The notes under the pieces: generated by a model
What the model was told of the DNA's origin: nothing
The model's database searches: none
Seen by the model: the letters and a program-made list of their open reading frames with translations, nothing else
In this document: piece by piece, positions 31,664-42,090 of the stretch
Numbering within the stretch: position 1 is the first letter of the stretch
Layout: each line of letters opens with the position of its first letter
Assembly (NCBI GenBank): GCA_934045075.1
Contig: OW203726.1
Coordinates: 1,837,535-1,901,534, forward strand
DNA from: Yponomeuta sedellus
Lineage: Eukaryota; Arthropoda; Insecta; Lepidoptera; Yponomeutidae
Length of the DNA: 64,000 nt
Reading direction: 5' to 3'
Translations under genes and position numbers: made by a program

Positions 31664-32010
31664 TAATAAATCTATTTAGCCTCTAAATAGGTTTTTAAAA
31701 TTGTCCTTGGCACGGGTTAGTGCATTAAAAGAACAAATACTGTAATCATGTGGGTACAGTGATATCATTCCGATGTAAAAACCTAACTACAAAGTAGGTA
31801 GTCGGGGCTGTAAGTGATGCAATTTACTTAAGCCAGATGTCGCTGCCTGTACGTAATACAGAGAATAGTGTAAAGAGGTTCGAAATTTCACTGATGCCGG
31901 TGAGTTGCCCATTAGCTCAGTTGGAAAGAGCGCTGGCACGGATAGCCAGAGGTCGCGGGTTCAAATCCCGGCATGGGTGGAATTTTGAGCCTCTAAATAG
32001 GTTTTTAAAA
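31664..32010 (+). mobile_element. S1 element, plus-strand copy
   Basis: Order: tail start, 'tccttggcacgggttagtgc', body 'aatcatgtgggtacagtgat' ... 'gtacgtaatacagagaatag', tRNA-like module ('ttagctcagttggaaag', 'gggttcaaatcccggc'), tail start again. The 5' edge is a short inverted piece ('ctatttagcctctaaatag'). Flanks are low complexity, so no duplication can be called. Confidence 0.8.
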
Positions 32011-32034
32011 TAAATAAATTAAAAAATTCCGCCC

Positions 32035-32155
32035 CGGGACACACTCGACCCAAAATTTCCCAAAAACAATGGTAGCCGGGCCTCAAGCCCACGATCTCCC
32101 GAATGTGAGGTCGCCGCCGTTCTACCATTCCGCTACCATCGCTTCGCTGGAAATA
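32035..32155 (-). repeat. tRNA-like SINE head
   Basis: Minus strand 'gatggtagcggaatggtaga' resembles a tRNA D-arm/A box, followed by 'ggcggcgacctcacattcgg'. Only one copy is visible, so the family is unassigned. Confidence 0.5.
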
Positions 32156-32379
32156 TTAACAAAACTAAACTTTTGCCTCGTTGTCGGTTCCAGCGAGCTG
32201 ATTGTCGTCCTATGCTCTTTTTGCACAATGTTGCTTTTCTTCTTCGTTTGCCAGTTCATGTTCTCTCAAGAACATTTAACCGCATCGTCCATCAGTTCTT
32301 CAGCAGAGGTGCCAGTCCACAGCCTCTTTAACTTGCTTCTTCTTCTTGTGTCAGCGATTCGACCAGTCTATATTTTTCC

Positions 32380-32640
32380 TGCCCAATAGTTGGCTACTGT
32401 CATTGCAGCAGCGTTGGCCTCAGGTCCTCCAGAGTGCAGGTGTGAGGGCACAATGGACATTGAAGCAGATGCACCATGGATTGCGATGAGGCTCCACAAT
32501 CACATATCCCCTCCGTTGGTGCAATATAACCCCACCAGCTTAAGTGTTGTCTGCAGCGACCTACTTGGGTCCGGAGTCGATTGAGTGACTGCCACGTAGG
32601 CCATTGAAGATTGCAATTTAACTTGCTAAACTTATGGCTT
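32380..32640 (-). pseudogene. LINE ORF2 C-terminal fragment (CxCG...H...C motif)
   Basis: The minus strand encodes SLNRLRTQVGRCRQHLSWWG, then ICDCGASSQSMVHLLQCPLC. 'LNRLRTqvGR' followed by a CxCG...H....C zinc knuckle is the standard C-terminus of several insect non-LTR retrotransposons. A frameshift follows: the continuation AAAMTVANYWAGKI lies in another frame. Only the tail of ORF2 survives. Confidence 0.7.
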
Positions 32641-33039
32641 CACTTAAGGCTATGTCAATCACCTTAGTTCTTTGGCGAATTGCGCCATCGCCATTAAAAC
32701 TAAGTAAATTACTTTCTAATCGGTGTGTGGAGCTCATTAGTGATTTTTCACGGTGGTTAGACGTAAAAGTTTAGTAGGTACACCGTTTGTGAAGTCTCCT
32801 TATTCACTCTCTACACCTTATACTATGTGAAATACAAGTAATTTTCAAGAAATTGTTGTAATTGACTTTTTGTTAATTTTTTTGAAATTAATTCTACATA
32901 TTATTATGACTTGAAATGAACACCTATGTTTAACTTGTAACATTCATTAGTAGTAATTTTTGCGATACCTACTCTAAATAAAACATATCGATCTTCAAAT
33001 CAATTTCTATCTATTAACCAATATTACATTTCAATATCG
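32641..33039. other. No recognised feature
   Basis: AT-rich; nothing supported. Confidence 0.45.
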
Positions 33040-33225
33040 TTAATGAATGCCATTACATGACAGCCGGCACCAACGGCTTAACGTGCCTTGCGAAGCACGG
33101 AAGCGCTCGGAAAAATGCCACGGGACTGTTACCCATCATGCATCTGACCGCGCCTGTTGTTGCTTAACATAGGTGATTGATTCCAATCGCTTGGTTCGCC
33201 TAGGTCACGAGCGCTTCAATATGAT
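33040..33225 (-). repeat. Dispersed repeat A, copy 8
   Basis: 'gccattacatgacagccggc', 'gcgaagcacggaagcgctcg' and 'gattgattccaatcgcttgg' in reverse orientation. Confidence 0.8.
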
Positions 33226-33887
33226 ACATTTCATTAGTATAATAATAATTTTGTCTTTATAAGTCCCACAGTCCCACTTCTCTCCGATATAGTAAGGGCT
33301 TAATCACCAGGCGTACCTACCTCAGATTGGCAATACCAAGCGCTAAAGGTATCACGCGATTATCTGTTTGAAACTTATTAATAATCTTAAGACAAAGCTA
33401 ACCTGTCCGTGCAAACATTCAATTGGAGTGCATCTTAATTTTGGCGCGCTTAGTCACCCCAACCCTAAATGGCGGAACCCCTCTGCCATTTGGGGTACTA
33501 ACAATGCCTTCAATTGTTTCCATTTGACGCTACTCGCATTGAGAACTGAAGCATTGACGCGCTGATAAATCGAGCGCCTGGGCCCTACTTGACTATAATT
33601 TCTCATATATTTTACACAGTTTATTTTCCCTTATAAACAGCGTTAACAGTTAAATTTAACTAACATTAAGTCGTGGTGACCTTGTCCCCACACTAGGCTG
33701 GGCCTGTATCGTGGGCGACGAGCTTTTGCACAAAAAGTATTTTACAATTTAGACGTGCAGTGCTGAAATAGTCCGATTTTTTTATTATTCACAGCAAATT
33801 AAATACATTATAATATTTGTTTTTTTTTTTAATTGACTCACATTAAAGCACTAAGTTAAATCTAACAAAGAAATTTGTATAAATTTT
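33226..33887. other. No gene; S2-like scrap
   Basis: 33290-33360 ('gggcttaatcaccaggcgta') matches the 3' part of the S2-like copy at 34986-35205. A 65-codon ORF at 33368-33565 is unrecognised. Confidence 0.35.
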
Positions 33888-33942
33888 ATTCTAATAATCT
33901 AATAACTACTTTATTCTTCTGTAGTTATTAGATTATTAGAAT
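33888..33942. repeat. Perfect 22-bp hairpin
   Basis: Arms 33888-33909 and 33921-33942 are exact reverse complements with an 11-nt loop, AT-rich. Confidence 0.85.
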
Positions 33943-34039
33943 ATCTTTATTTTTAAACAAATATTATAATAGCCTCGGCTGCCCGAGTGATCTTAAACGA
34001 TCACGAAGTTTAGGCAACACAGACCGCCTATGACTAACG

Positions 34040-34300
34040 CTATTGGCATTTCTCCGAGCTATTGCATGCTCCGCAAGGCCCCTGAAGCAGTTGGTGCGGG
34101 TCTCGTCCCCGAGGAAGGTATAGGCCACACTCCACCACGAGGGCCAAGTCCGGGTTGGTGGAGGATTGTAAGACAGTGGCGGGCCTTACTGTCAGAAGTT
34201 ATCAAGCACCCGTAAGGCCTCTGACATGGCTTAACGAACTGCCATTACGTGACAGCTTAACATGCCTTGCGAAGCATGGAAGCGCTTGGATTTTTTTTGC
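34040..34300 (-). repeat. Dispersed repeat A, copy 9
   Basis: 'ccacactccaccacgagggc', 'aggattgtaagacagtggcg' and 'catgccttgcgaagcatgg', with internal deletions near the left end. Confidence 0.8.
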
Positions 34301-34600
34301 AATGAATTCATTCACTCTATTAACTTTTTCTCTATTAGACACACTACCATCACTGTATCTTTTTTTTTTTATCAAGTCAGCATCGAATAAGGCGTCTGCA
34401 ACGGCAATACCTCCGTTAGGGTTCACAAAACACCGTCAATTGTTCCCAACAGGATAAACCGTTCATGTTTATTCAGCTAATAATGCAAGGTCTATTGTTG
34501 CAACCCTGATGTTACACTTTTTATTCGGCACTCGTGCGGTTTTATGGGTTTTCAGGGGCAGTGGAATCTCATTTATAAGTAGATTATAACAATGACCAAG

Positions 34601-34985
34601 CGGTGGTAGCTCAGTGGGTAGAATCATGGACTGGCAGGCGAGAGCCCCAGGTTCGATCCTGAGTGCGGGCATGTACCAATGACTTTGTTTAATTTCAAAC
34701 TAACATACATTTGCAAATTTGTAGTCGCAATACCGAAAACTTCGTGAGGATACCCGCGGCTTAGTTGGCTCCGCACGTATTGACTAGTCTTTCCTGTGGG
34801 CTAGGCCGACTAAGCTGTCAGGATGGTATAGGTGCTGGGCAAGCCTAAACCATCTATAAAAAAACCATGTCCCAGGCACTACAGCGTCGGAGTGGTCCCT
34901 TACCCAAATAGTGTGAGTGAAGATACCACTGGACGCTGTACAAATCATCTCATTACGTAGATGCAAAAAAAGCCAATCATCATCA
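34601..34985 (+). repeat. tRNA-derived SINE S2
   Basis: Head 'gcggtggtagctcagtgggt' with B box 'ggttcgatcctg'; the body follows to 'gatgatttgtac'-equivalent and a 'catcatcat' end. A small deletion removes part of the 'aaaacatcgtgagg' core. Confidence 0.85.
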
Positions 34986-35205
34986 TACGTCCCACCGCAG
35001 AAACAGGCCTTCTCTTGGAAAGAGTGTGTAGGCTTAATCACCATGCGTGCCCACCGCGGATTGGCGATTTCCAGCGCTGAGGTATGTGAACGCCTCCGAC
35101 GCTCAGGTTTCCTCACGATGTTTTCCTTCACAGTTAGCGAGTGGTATTGCGACTATATCTTCACAAATGTTCGTAACTCAGAAAAGTCATTGGTACTTGC
35201 CCTTA
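34986..35205 (-). repeat. S2-related SINE, tail-to-tail with the previous copy
   Basis: Minus strand: 'gaaaacatcgtgaggaaacc', 'tcagcgctggaaatcgccaa', 'ggcctgtttctgcggtggg'. It is a related subfamily, also seen at 40205-40465. Confidence 0.75.
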
Positions 35206-35464
35206 CCGGGAATATTAGATATTCATTCTTTTACATTTGTTTTATCTATCATTTCTCAATTTGTTTAAATATTACCCTTGACCAGGCATGGGCAGTATGA
35301 ATTTTTCATTGGTTTTGGACTTTATTTCAAGTTGATAGGGTTCAATTTAATGTGGTCCTGTAAAGTACATTGCCCGGTAAAAGGTTAGACTAGTTTCAAT
35401 GGTTTTTTTGTTTTGTAAGCTTGTTTACATCTTCCTGATCGTTGGATGATTCTAGTTTTTCACT

Positions 35465-35925
35465 GCCAAGATAAGATAAGAATATTCTTCATTGTACTCT
35501 GGAAAAACAACAAATACAAATAAAAATATTGGCCTTTTTGCATCTACTTAATGAGATGATTTATACAGCGTCCAGTGGTATCTTCACTCACACTAGATGG
35601 GTGGCGGGACCACTCCGATGCTGTAGTGCCTGGGACATGGTTTTATAGATGATGTAGGCTTGCCCAGCACCTACACCATCCTGACAGCTTAGTGAGCCTA
35701 GCCCACAAGAAAGACTAGTTATTACGTGCAGAGCCGACCAAGCCGTGGGTTTCCTCACGATTTTTTCCTTCACCGTTAGCGTGTGGTATTGCGACTACAA
35801 ATTCGCAAATGTACTTAACTTGGAAATTAAACAATGTCATTGGTACATGCCCGCACTCGGGATCGAACCTGGGGCTCTCGCTTGCCAGTCTATGGTTCTA
35901 CCCACTGACCTACCACCGCTACAAA
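35465..35925 (-). repeat. LINE tail scrap plus full SINE S2
   Basis: 35465-35530 is a LINE 3' end on the minus strand ('agagtacaatgaagaatattc'-type). 35533-35925 is a full S2 copy ending at the tRNA-like head 'gcggtggtaggtcagtgggt' near 35890-35920. Confidence 0.8.
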
Positions 35926-36374
35926 ATCATTACAAATATTGAGCTAAGCCTATTTATGTAAGTTATTCATTGTTTGTTAGCTAATTTGCTACCAATTCAA
36001 TACCAATAAAGTAAAATAAATGGTTTTGGTTTCATTCAAATGCTCTATGCTTAAGACACAACCGAAATTTGACATTTAATTCAGAATATTGATTGCTGGC
36101 TGTATAATACCAGCCAAATCCGTTCCTAATCCTATGAAACAGCCTTGTTAGATTATACAGGATGCTTCAGTTGGTACGACAGGTGTGGCCAGACGTGTGG
36201 CTCTCACCGTCTTAGCGTTTGCATAATGCCGGATCGACACATTGGACCCAAAGTTCTTGCCAAGCATCGCTACGTAGAAATCTGGATGGTTAGCCACTGA
36301 AGCGGCCAACGTTGGATTTACAAAATTATGTATATCTAGCTCTGCCCCGCGGAGTTACACGCGGTTAATTAGGT
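35926..36374. other. No recognised feature
   Basis: Unique-looking AT-rich sequence; no support for a gene. Confidence 0.4.
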
Positions 36375-36480
36375 AAAATAATTTTAGACTTTTAGTCCGG
36401 ATCCTATTACGGGTGTTGTTATATCGGAAGAGTCCGACCAGGTTTCGCTCCGATTCGCAGAGCTTAATCACGGTGGCCAT
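36375..36480 (-). repeat. Dispersed repeat C
   Basis: Inverted partner of 8232-8336, sharing 'gacttttagtccgg' and 'ggtttcgctccgattcgcag'. Confidence 0.7.
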
Positions 36481-36903
36481 GTTTTAACATTAAAAGATAT
36501 TTCCACAGTGCAGTAAAACGTATCCAGGGTGTCAGCTAACTCCCAAATTTTATTAAAATCGCCCCAGCCGGCCATTTAAACGTGAAGACGTAGCGAACAT
36601 TCTTAAACTTTCGCCTTTATAATATTGGAGTGATTACGTCGTTTTAAAACGTTTAAATTGAATAATCTGACTTGGAAAAGTTACGAGTACAACTCGTTTA
36701 AAAGGAAACTACTGGATTTCTTTTTCAATTTACGAAATTTGTTTCACAGTACGTACAATAAATACATTCTTTATTAAATTCTATTTTTATCTGGTTATCC
36801 GTAAGTAATTTTTGATTTATAATTGCTGTGGTAGTTTTTGGGATGAGTATATTTTTTTTAGTTTAAGTGAACTACATTTACTGACGAAACATAGATTTTA
36901 CTT

Positions 36904-37246
36904 AAAAACCTATTTAGAGGCTAAAAATTCCACCCATGCCGGGATTCGAACCCGCGACATCTGGCTATCCGTGCCAGTGCTCTTTCCAACTGAGCTAAAG
37001 GGCGACTCACCGGCATCAGTGAAATTTCGAACCTCTTTACAATATTCTCTGTATTACGTACAGGCAGTGACATCTGTCTGAAGTAATTTGCATCACTTGC
37101 AGCCCCGAGTACCTACTTTGCAGTTAGGTATTTACATCGGAATGATATCGCTGTACCCACATGATTATATTATTATTTTTAATGCACTAACCCGTGCTAA
37201 GGACAATTCCTTAGCACGGGTTAGTGCATTAAAAATAATAATATAA
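36904..37246. mobile_element. S1 element with 40-bp perfect terminal hairpin
   Basis: 36904-37203 is a minus-strand S1 unit starting 'aaaaacctatttagaggc'. 37208-37247 is a plus-strand tail that mirrors 37164-37203 exactly over 40 bp around 'caat'. Flanks TAGATTTTACTT (36892-36903) and TGGAGTTTACAT (37247-37258) match 9/12, a possible decayed duplication. Confidence 0.82.
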
Positions 37247-37258
37247 TGGAGTTTACAT

Positions 37259-37400
37259 GTTCGACTGTTCGTCAAAGAACTATCGTCGCACTTCATCGAC
37301 ACGACTGGGACCCCAGGCCTGGCTATTACCTCGGTCAGAGGATTAGTCTCGCCATCCAGCGAGGCAACGTATCCAGACATGATTTTCGTGCAATTTTTAT
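37259..37400 (+). pseudogene. LINE ORF C-terminal scrap
   Basis: The plus frame reads GYYLGQRISLAIQRGNVSRH. 'lgqRisiaiQRGNaa' is a recurrent C-terminal motif of insect LINE polyproteins. About 45 codons remain. It may instead be chance, but the motif is specific. Confidence 0.45.
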
Positions 37401-37486
37401 ATTTAGTTATAGGAAGTTTATTTTATTTAAGATTTTAATTTACGTAGTTCGTCTTTTTTATGATTTATCTATTATTATTGAAAACT

Positions 37487-37795
37487 AGCTGACCCAGCGA
37501 ACTTCGTACCGCCTGACAGTTTATTTTATATTTTCTTTTTTATTCTCTTTTTAAGAACCATCCTTGTACATCAAGGAATATTCTAAAAAAAGAATTAGCG
37601 AAATCCGTTCCGCTGCTCTCGAGATTTTCGCTTACCAACACTTTCAGCGATTCATTTTTATATTATGGACTAGCTGACCCAGCGAACGGTAAGAACCATA
37701 CTCGTACTTCAAAGAATGTTCTAATTGGTTCAGCTGCTCACGAGATTTGCGCTTACCAACACATTCAGCGATTAATATTTATTTATATTAAAGAA
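37487..37795 (+). repeat. Dispersed repeat D, tandem pair
   Basis: 'actagctgacccagcgaac' opens two successive copies (37486 and 37672). Both continue to 'gcttaccaacac.ttcagcg'. The second lacks the first ~80 internal bases. Other copies, inverted: 53641-53805 and 56195-56355. Confidence 0.85.
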
Positions 37796-38124
37796 GATAA
37801 GTTTCCTCATATTGTGAAAAAAAAAGTTTACGTTATTTTTACAAGACATAATTTTCTTTTTTATCTTTATTTATTTAGAAGCTTTGAAAAGCTAAATGTA
37901 AAGCTCTAAATCTCCCAAAAAAATTCTAAAAATACTTACTCTTAGTTCTTACAGTTCTTATTAGTAGTTGTAAGATTTTTTTTAGCAAGTTAGTTTAAAA
38001 AAAAAACATACTGGCCTATCCGATAGCTTTTGCAAATGCACTTTTAATTTTCTGCGGCTTTCAAATTATTTGCATTACATGGGTACTTCGTGTTTCAATA
38101 TATACATACATTACATTACATTTA
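37796..38124. other. AT-rich, no recognised feature
   Basis: Poly-A and poly-T runs; nothing supported. Confidence 0.45.
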
Positions 38125-38318
38125 CATACAGGCACACACATACATTGCTTTTGGCCCCACACTAGGATACCGTGTGTCGCGGGAACCAGAAACAACGACA
38201 TCACAAACATGTAAACATCCAAGACCTGGGGTTTTTTTTTCGTCCCCAGCCGGGATTCGAACCCGGGACTTCTTGCATGGTCGGCAGATGCGCTACCGCT
38301 ACGCCACAGAGGTCGAAT
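38125..38318 (-). repeat. tRNA-derived SINE S3
   Basis: Minus strand: 'cgacctctgtggcgtagcgg', 'cccgggttcgaatcccggc', 'ccaggtcttggatgtttaca', 'gtgtggggcc'. Same head and body as 6404-6605. Confidence 0.88.
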
Positions 38319-38464
38319 AACACATTGTACCCTTAATTACGCAAAATCTAAAACCCTTTCTTCGGTGATAACAAATCTATCATCTAGCATAATCTATCTC
38401 TGTTATAACTTGGATGTACTAGTAACGATGTGGTTTATAAATTTTTCAGGTATGTAGTTTATTT

Positions 38465-38591
38465 AATTAAAACTGTTTTTATACGGATTTATGCTCGTTT
38501 ATTACATTTTTAAAAATGTAATAAACGAGCATAAATCCGTATAAAAACAGTTTTAATTATGTCTACTGCTCGTGTTAACCTTAGAAAATAC
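38465..38591. mobile_element. Penelope-derived palindromic insertion
   Basis: 38465-38558 is a perfect 94-bp palindrome with no spacer, both arms matching the terminal sequence of the PLE at 20.9 kb ('aattaaaactg', 'atacggattt', 'gctcgtttatta'). 38559-38591 is the extra terminal tail ('tctactgctcgtgttaacc'...) also present at 20896-20930. The 127-bp insertion is flanked by the exact 14-bp duplication TATGTAGTTTATTT (38451-38464 and 38592-38605). Confidence 0.9.
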
Positions 38592-38605
38592 TATGTAGTT
38601 TATTT

Positions 38606-39240
38606 GTTTTTTTAATACAGTTGCTCAAAAAGTGGCGTGTTACAGGGACGTATAGCGGGCGGGATGGGGGCTATTACACACGCGAGCTATTTTTACCTTT
38701 ACCGCACTCGTGCCTTTTCTTTCCCAACTGTCAAAATAATGTCTATTAAAAAGAAAAAAAAATAAAATTAAAAAGAACCATGAAGTTTTTACTAAAAAAA
38801 ATTCATAGAAGTTTTTATGAGCTACTAATTTGTTTCAATATCAGATTTATTGATTAGATTGAATGAGTTAAGTTATGTTTCATTTCATCTCATTAAATTT
38901 CGTTTTCATTTCATATCAATAAAAAAATTCTACTGAAGACTTGGCCGTATGGCCTTAGTTCCCTTTGCCTACTAGAATGGGTGAAGAAAAAAAAATCTCT
39001 GCTTATATTTTTTTACGGTTGGCGCCATTTTCCAAATATTTTTTCTTTATTAAATTGCTTATTTTTTTTGCAACTGTATTAAAAACAGTCGTTCAGTACA
39101 TGTGCGGAACCGTCATTGCAACTTGTTCCGACTGTCAACCCTCGCCTTCGGCCGCGCCTCGGCTCGGGTAGACATTTGTCGGAACTCTTTGCAATGACAG
39201 CCTTTCCGCACTTGTAATGAAATATACTATTTCGGTAGAT
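38606..39240 (+). mobile_element. Family B non-coding element, copy 2
   Basis: Colinear with 9037-9662 in the opposite orientation, from 'taatacagttgctcaaaaag' to 'ccgcacttgtaatgaaatat'. Confidence 0.8.
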
Positions 39241-39289
39241 AGGTTAAGGATTTTTATAATTTATTTTATTTTGTTTGTAGACCTGTTTT

Positions 39290-39400
39290 TTTTTGCTTTT
39301 CCGACTCTTCAAGGTTTGCTTGAAGACATTGCTTACAGAGATAAGCTTGCCTTCTTATGTTACGCCCCGTTAAGTGTTTTGTGTGCATTAAAGAATAATG
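39290..39400 (+). repeat. LINE 3' end fragment
   Basis: 'ggtttgcttgaagacattgc', 'ttacagagataagcttgcc', 'gtgcattaaagaat'; the same variant occurs at 17040-17090. Confidence 0.6.
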
Positions 39401-39403
39401 TCG

Positions 39404-39995
39404 ACTTCTGTGGCATAGCGGTAGCGCGTCTGCCTAACATGCAAGAGGTCCCGGGTTCGAATCCCGGGTGAGACAAACAAAAAGCCCAGGAGATCTATTT
39501 TTGAATCACTCGTATGAAATTGTATTGTCGAATGCGACATAAGTCACACTCGTCTTCTAAGTCGCATGATCTCGTTTTTCCGTATTTTTGAATCCAAATA
39601 TCCATTTAGGATAAGATATTCTTCAAGATTCATTTTCTACATTGAAGATCACAATATTCACAATCTACAACAGTTATCAGGAGCAAATTCACATTTATTG
39701 CTAGGTAGGTGCGCCTCTGTGCGCAACAATACGAATTAACACAAATTTTGACAATTAATTTATCGATCGACATACGAGACGAGTGGTAAGGACCATTAGT
39801 TGCAGTCGAGTGATTCAAAAATACGGAATTTCGAATGTCGAACGAAAATCAGTACAAATCGAGCGCTCGACGCGAGACGAGTGATTCAAACAGAGCTCCA
39901 GGTCTTGGATGTTTACATGTTTGTGATGTCGTTGTTTCTGGTTCCCACGACACAGGGTATCATAGTGTGGGGCTAAAAGCAATGTATGTGCTTGC
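39404..39995 (+). repeat. SINE S3 split by a MITE
   Basis: 39404-39480 is the tRNA-like head ('tagcggtagcgcgtctgcc', 'gggttcgaatcccggg') and 39895-39995 is the missing body ('aggtcttggatgtttacatg', 'acgacacagggtatcatagt'). Together they equal one S3 copy. Confidence 0.85.
39481..39894. mobile_element. MITE inserted in SINE S3
   Basis: It has terminal inverted repeats of about 20 bp (left 'agatctatttttgaatcact', right 'gagtgattcaaacagagct') and a possible CCAGG target duplication. Inner inverted blocks 'ccgtatttttgaatc' and 'gattcaaaaatacgg' are also present. No ORF. Confidence 0.8.
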
Positions 39996-40204
39996 ATGTA
40001 AATGTTATGTTAATGTTATGTTATTAATTAATAAGTGAAACCTGATCATAAGTTTAAATAATAAAATTTTTGATCATCTCCTGCTAATTTATTTTACGGT
40101 GGAATTTGCAACAAATAAATGAACGTTATAGGAAATCGTAGTACTTAATACAAAGACGTATTTCTTTTACGGTGCCTATAAACGTCCCACTGACACAGAC
40201 TTTC
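39996..40204. other. AT-rich, no recognised feature
   Basis: Includes 'gttatgttaatgttatgtta', probably the simple tail of the S3 SINE. Confidence 0.4.
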
Positions 40205-40465
40205 AGTCAGAGAATGAGGTAGAGAATGAGGTACCTGGACTTCTGGCATAGGGCTTAATTACCACGCGTGTCCACCGCAGATTGACAATTTCAAGCGCTG
40301 AGGTATTTGAACACCTTAGGCACTCAGGTCTCCTCACGATGTTTTCCTTCACAGTTAGCGAGTGGTACTGCTGATAGTAGGTAGCTTCACAAACGTACAT
40401 AACTTAGAAAACAAAGTCTGTCAAAACAAGGGTCTGTCGATTGCCATTCCATTAGGCTACCACCG
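40205..40465 (-). repeat. S2-related SINE
   Basis: Minus strand: 'gcggtggtagcctaatggaa' head, 'gaaaacatcgtgaggagacc' core, 'cagattgac'/'cgctgaggt' block as in 34986-35205. Confidence 0.75.
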
Positions 40466-40511
40466 CTAACTATTACACTATTATTCTAATAATCAATGGC
40501 TATGTATTAGT

Positions 40512-40882
40512 ACGTTGAAGCGCTCGTGGCCTAGGCGAACCGAGTGATTGGAATCAATCACTTGGTTAAGCAACAACAGGCGCGGTCAGGTACGGGATGG
40601 GTGAGAGTCCCGTGACTACCGCTAGTGGCATTTTTCCGAGCGCTTCCGTGCTTCGCAAGGCACGTAAAGCCGTTGGTGCCGGCTGTCATATAATGGCAGT
40701 CGTTAAGCCATGTCAGAGGCCTTATGGGCGGCTTGATAACTTCTGACAGTAAGGCCCGCCACTGTCTTACAATCCTCCACCAACCCGGACCTGGCCCCCG
40801 TGGTGGAGTATGGCCTAACCTTCCTGCGATGCAGGAAGAGACCCGTGCCCCAGCAGTGGGGACATACAAGGGTTGATAACGA
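40512..40882 (+). repeat. Dispersed repeat A, best full-length copy
   Basis: 'tgaagcgctcgtggcctagg' at the start; 'gattggaatcaatcacttgg', 'ggcatttttccgagcgcttc', 'aatggcagtcgttaagccat', 'cggcccccgtggtgg'-type block, 'gcgatgcaggaagagaccc', and end 'catacaagggttgataacg'. About 370 bp, no ORF, no visible tRNA head and no terminal inverted repeat. Confidence 0.9.
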
Positions 40883-41539
40883 TGTATTAGTACAAAAGAC
40901 ATGGCCGCGTTTCCAATAGGTGCCGATAAATTTCATACCTATACCTACTTGACCACAACATGAGTACAAACTCCACTACAAACCAATATTCTCACAGGAA
41001 AAATGTTAACAAAGAAGCCCTCACAACCCACTAGGACACATGACGACGAAAACCCGACCGCAGGAAACAATGAAATATCTCAGGAAATCACTGAAGCGTC
41101 GTCTTTGATTTATTAATTTGAGTTTTTTTCCCCCGCGGACGTATTTTGCGATACCTATCAAGTGGCTATCGCGTACCACAATCAAAGGGCGCAGCGGTGT
41201 TCAAAATAAAAAATGGCGGCGTTGAATAGAGATGCTTGTTCCGACAGCCTCTTCAGATAACGTCAAGTGGTCGATTTTGAAATTAATATCGTAATAGAAT
41301 TAGTATTGTTTTTTGTGGGAATGGGGCGGCCCACCTGCGGGGTTTGCGGTGATATTTTTACACAGTGGCTTTGTGTTTGACGGCATGCCGTTCCTGGGAA
41401 ATTAGTTTAGTTTGAGTCACTATCTAATAATGTTAAGGAGACGAGAAACGCCAAAAAGAGGCAATTGAATAAGAATAATTTTTTGGGGTTACGGTACTGA
41501 TAGGGAAAAGGGTTTTTAAATCTCAAAAACGATGCTTAC
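40883..41539. other. No recognised gene
   Basis: 41090-41240 is GC-richer with 'aaaaaatggcggcg' and 'cccgcggacgtattttgcg'. Unclassified; possibly old host sequence. Confidence 0.35.
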
Positions 41540-41900
41540 GAGCTATATGCAATCTCCGGCAAACTGATAGCTGTAAGACCCACTTTACGAGTTTGAGAAT
41601 TCTCACATTTCCAAGTCTTTACATGTATGAAGTCGCGGTATTTGCTAAAAGTAACCCACAACTTTTAAAAAAAAATATAAGTAGGCGAAACAACAATCTT
41701 ATCAAAGTAATACCACACAAAACAGCGTTCATGGGCAAGAGTTTCTTTGGAATGGTCTCAAAAATTTTCAACAAATTGCCAAAAACTATCCGAGATATCG
41801 ACAACTCGTGTTGCTTCAGGCGCAAATTATTTAGTTGGCTTGTGACAAAAAAATATTATAAGGTAGCAGAATTCCTGAACGTACATTTTGAGGTCCGATT
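41540..41900 (+). pseudogene. CR1-type LINE ORF2 C-terminal fragment
   Basis: The frame reads DSCKTHFTSLRILTFPSLYM, then PHKTAFMGKSFFGMVSKIFN, KLPKTIRD and FSWLVTKKYYKVAEFL. It aligns segment by segment with the C-terminus of the minus-strand LINE ORF2 at 43196-43624 (DSCKPLFRKCQVLPLPCLYI; FLIGKMYYNVDDY). Only ~115 codons remain, so it is a 5'-truncated insertion of a related LINE whose tail became the TATTA repeat. Confidence 0.8.
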
Positions 41901-41917
41901 ACTTGTAGGTAGGTACA

Positions 41918-42090
41918 TATTATATTATATTATATTATATTATATTATATTATATTATATTATATTATATTATATTATATTATATTATATTATATTATAT
42001 TATATTATATTATATTATATTATATTATATTATATTATATTATATTATATTATATTATATTATATTATATTATATTATATTATATTATAT
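41918..42090. repeat. (TATTA)n microsatellite
   Basis: About 34 copies of a pentanucleotide directly 3' of the LINE fragment. The ILYYIILYY reading through it is an artefact. Confidence 0.97.
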
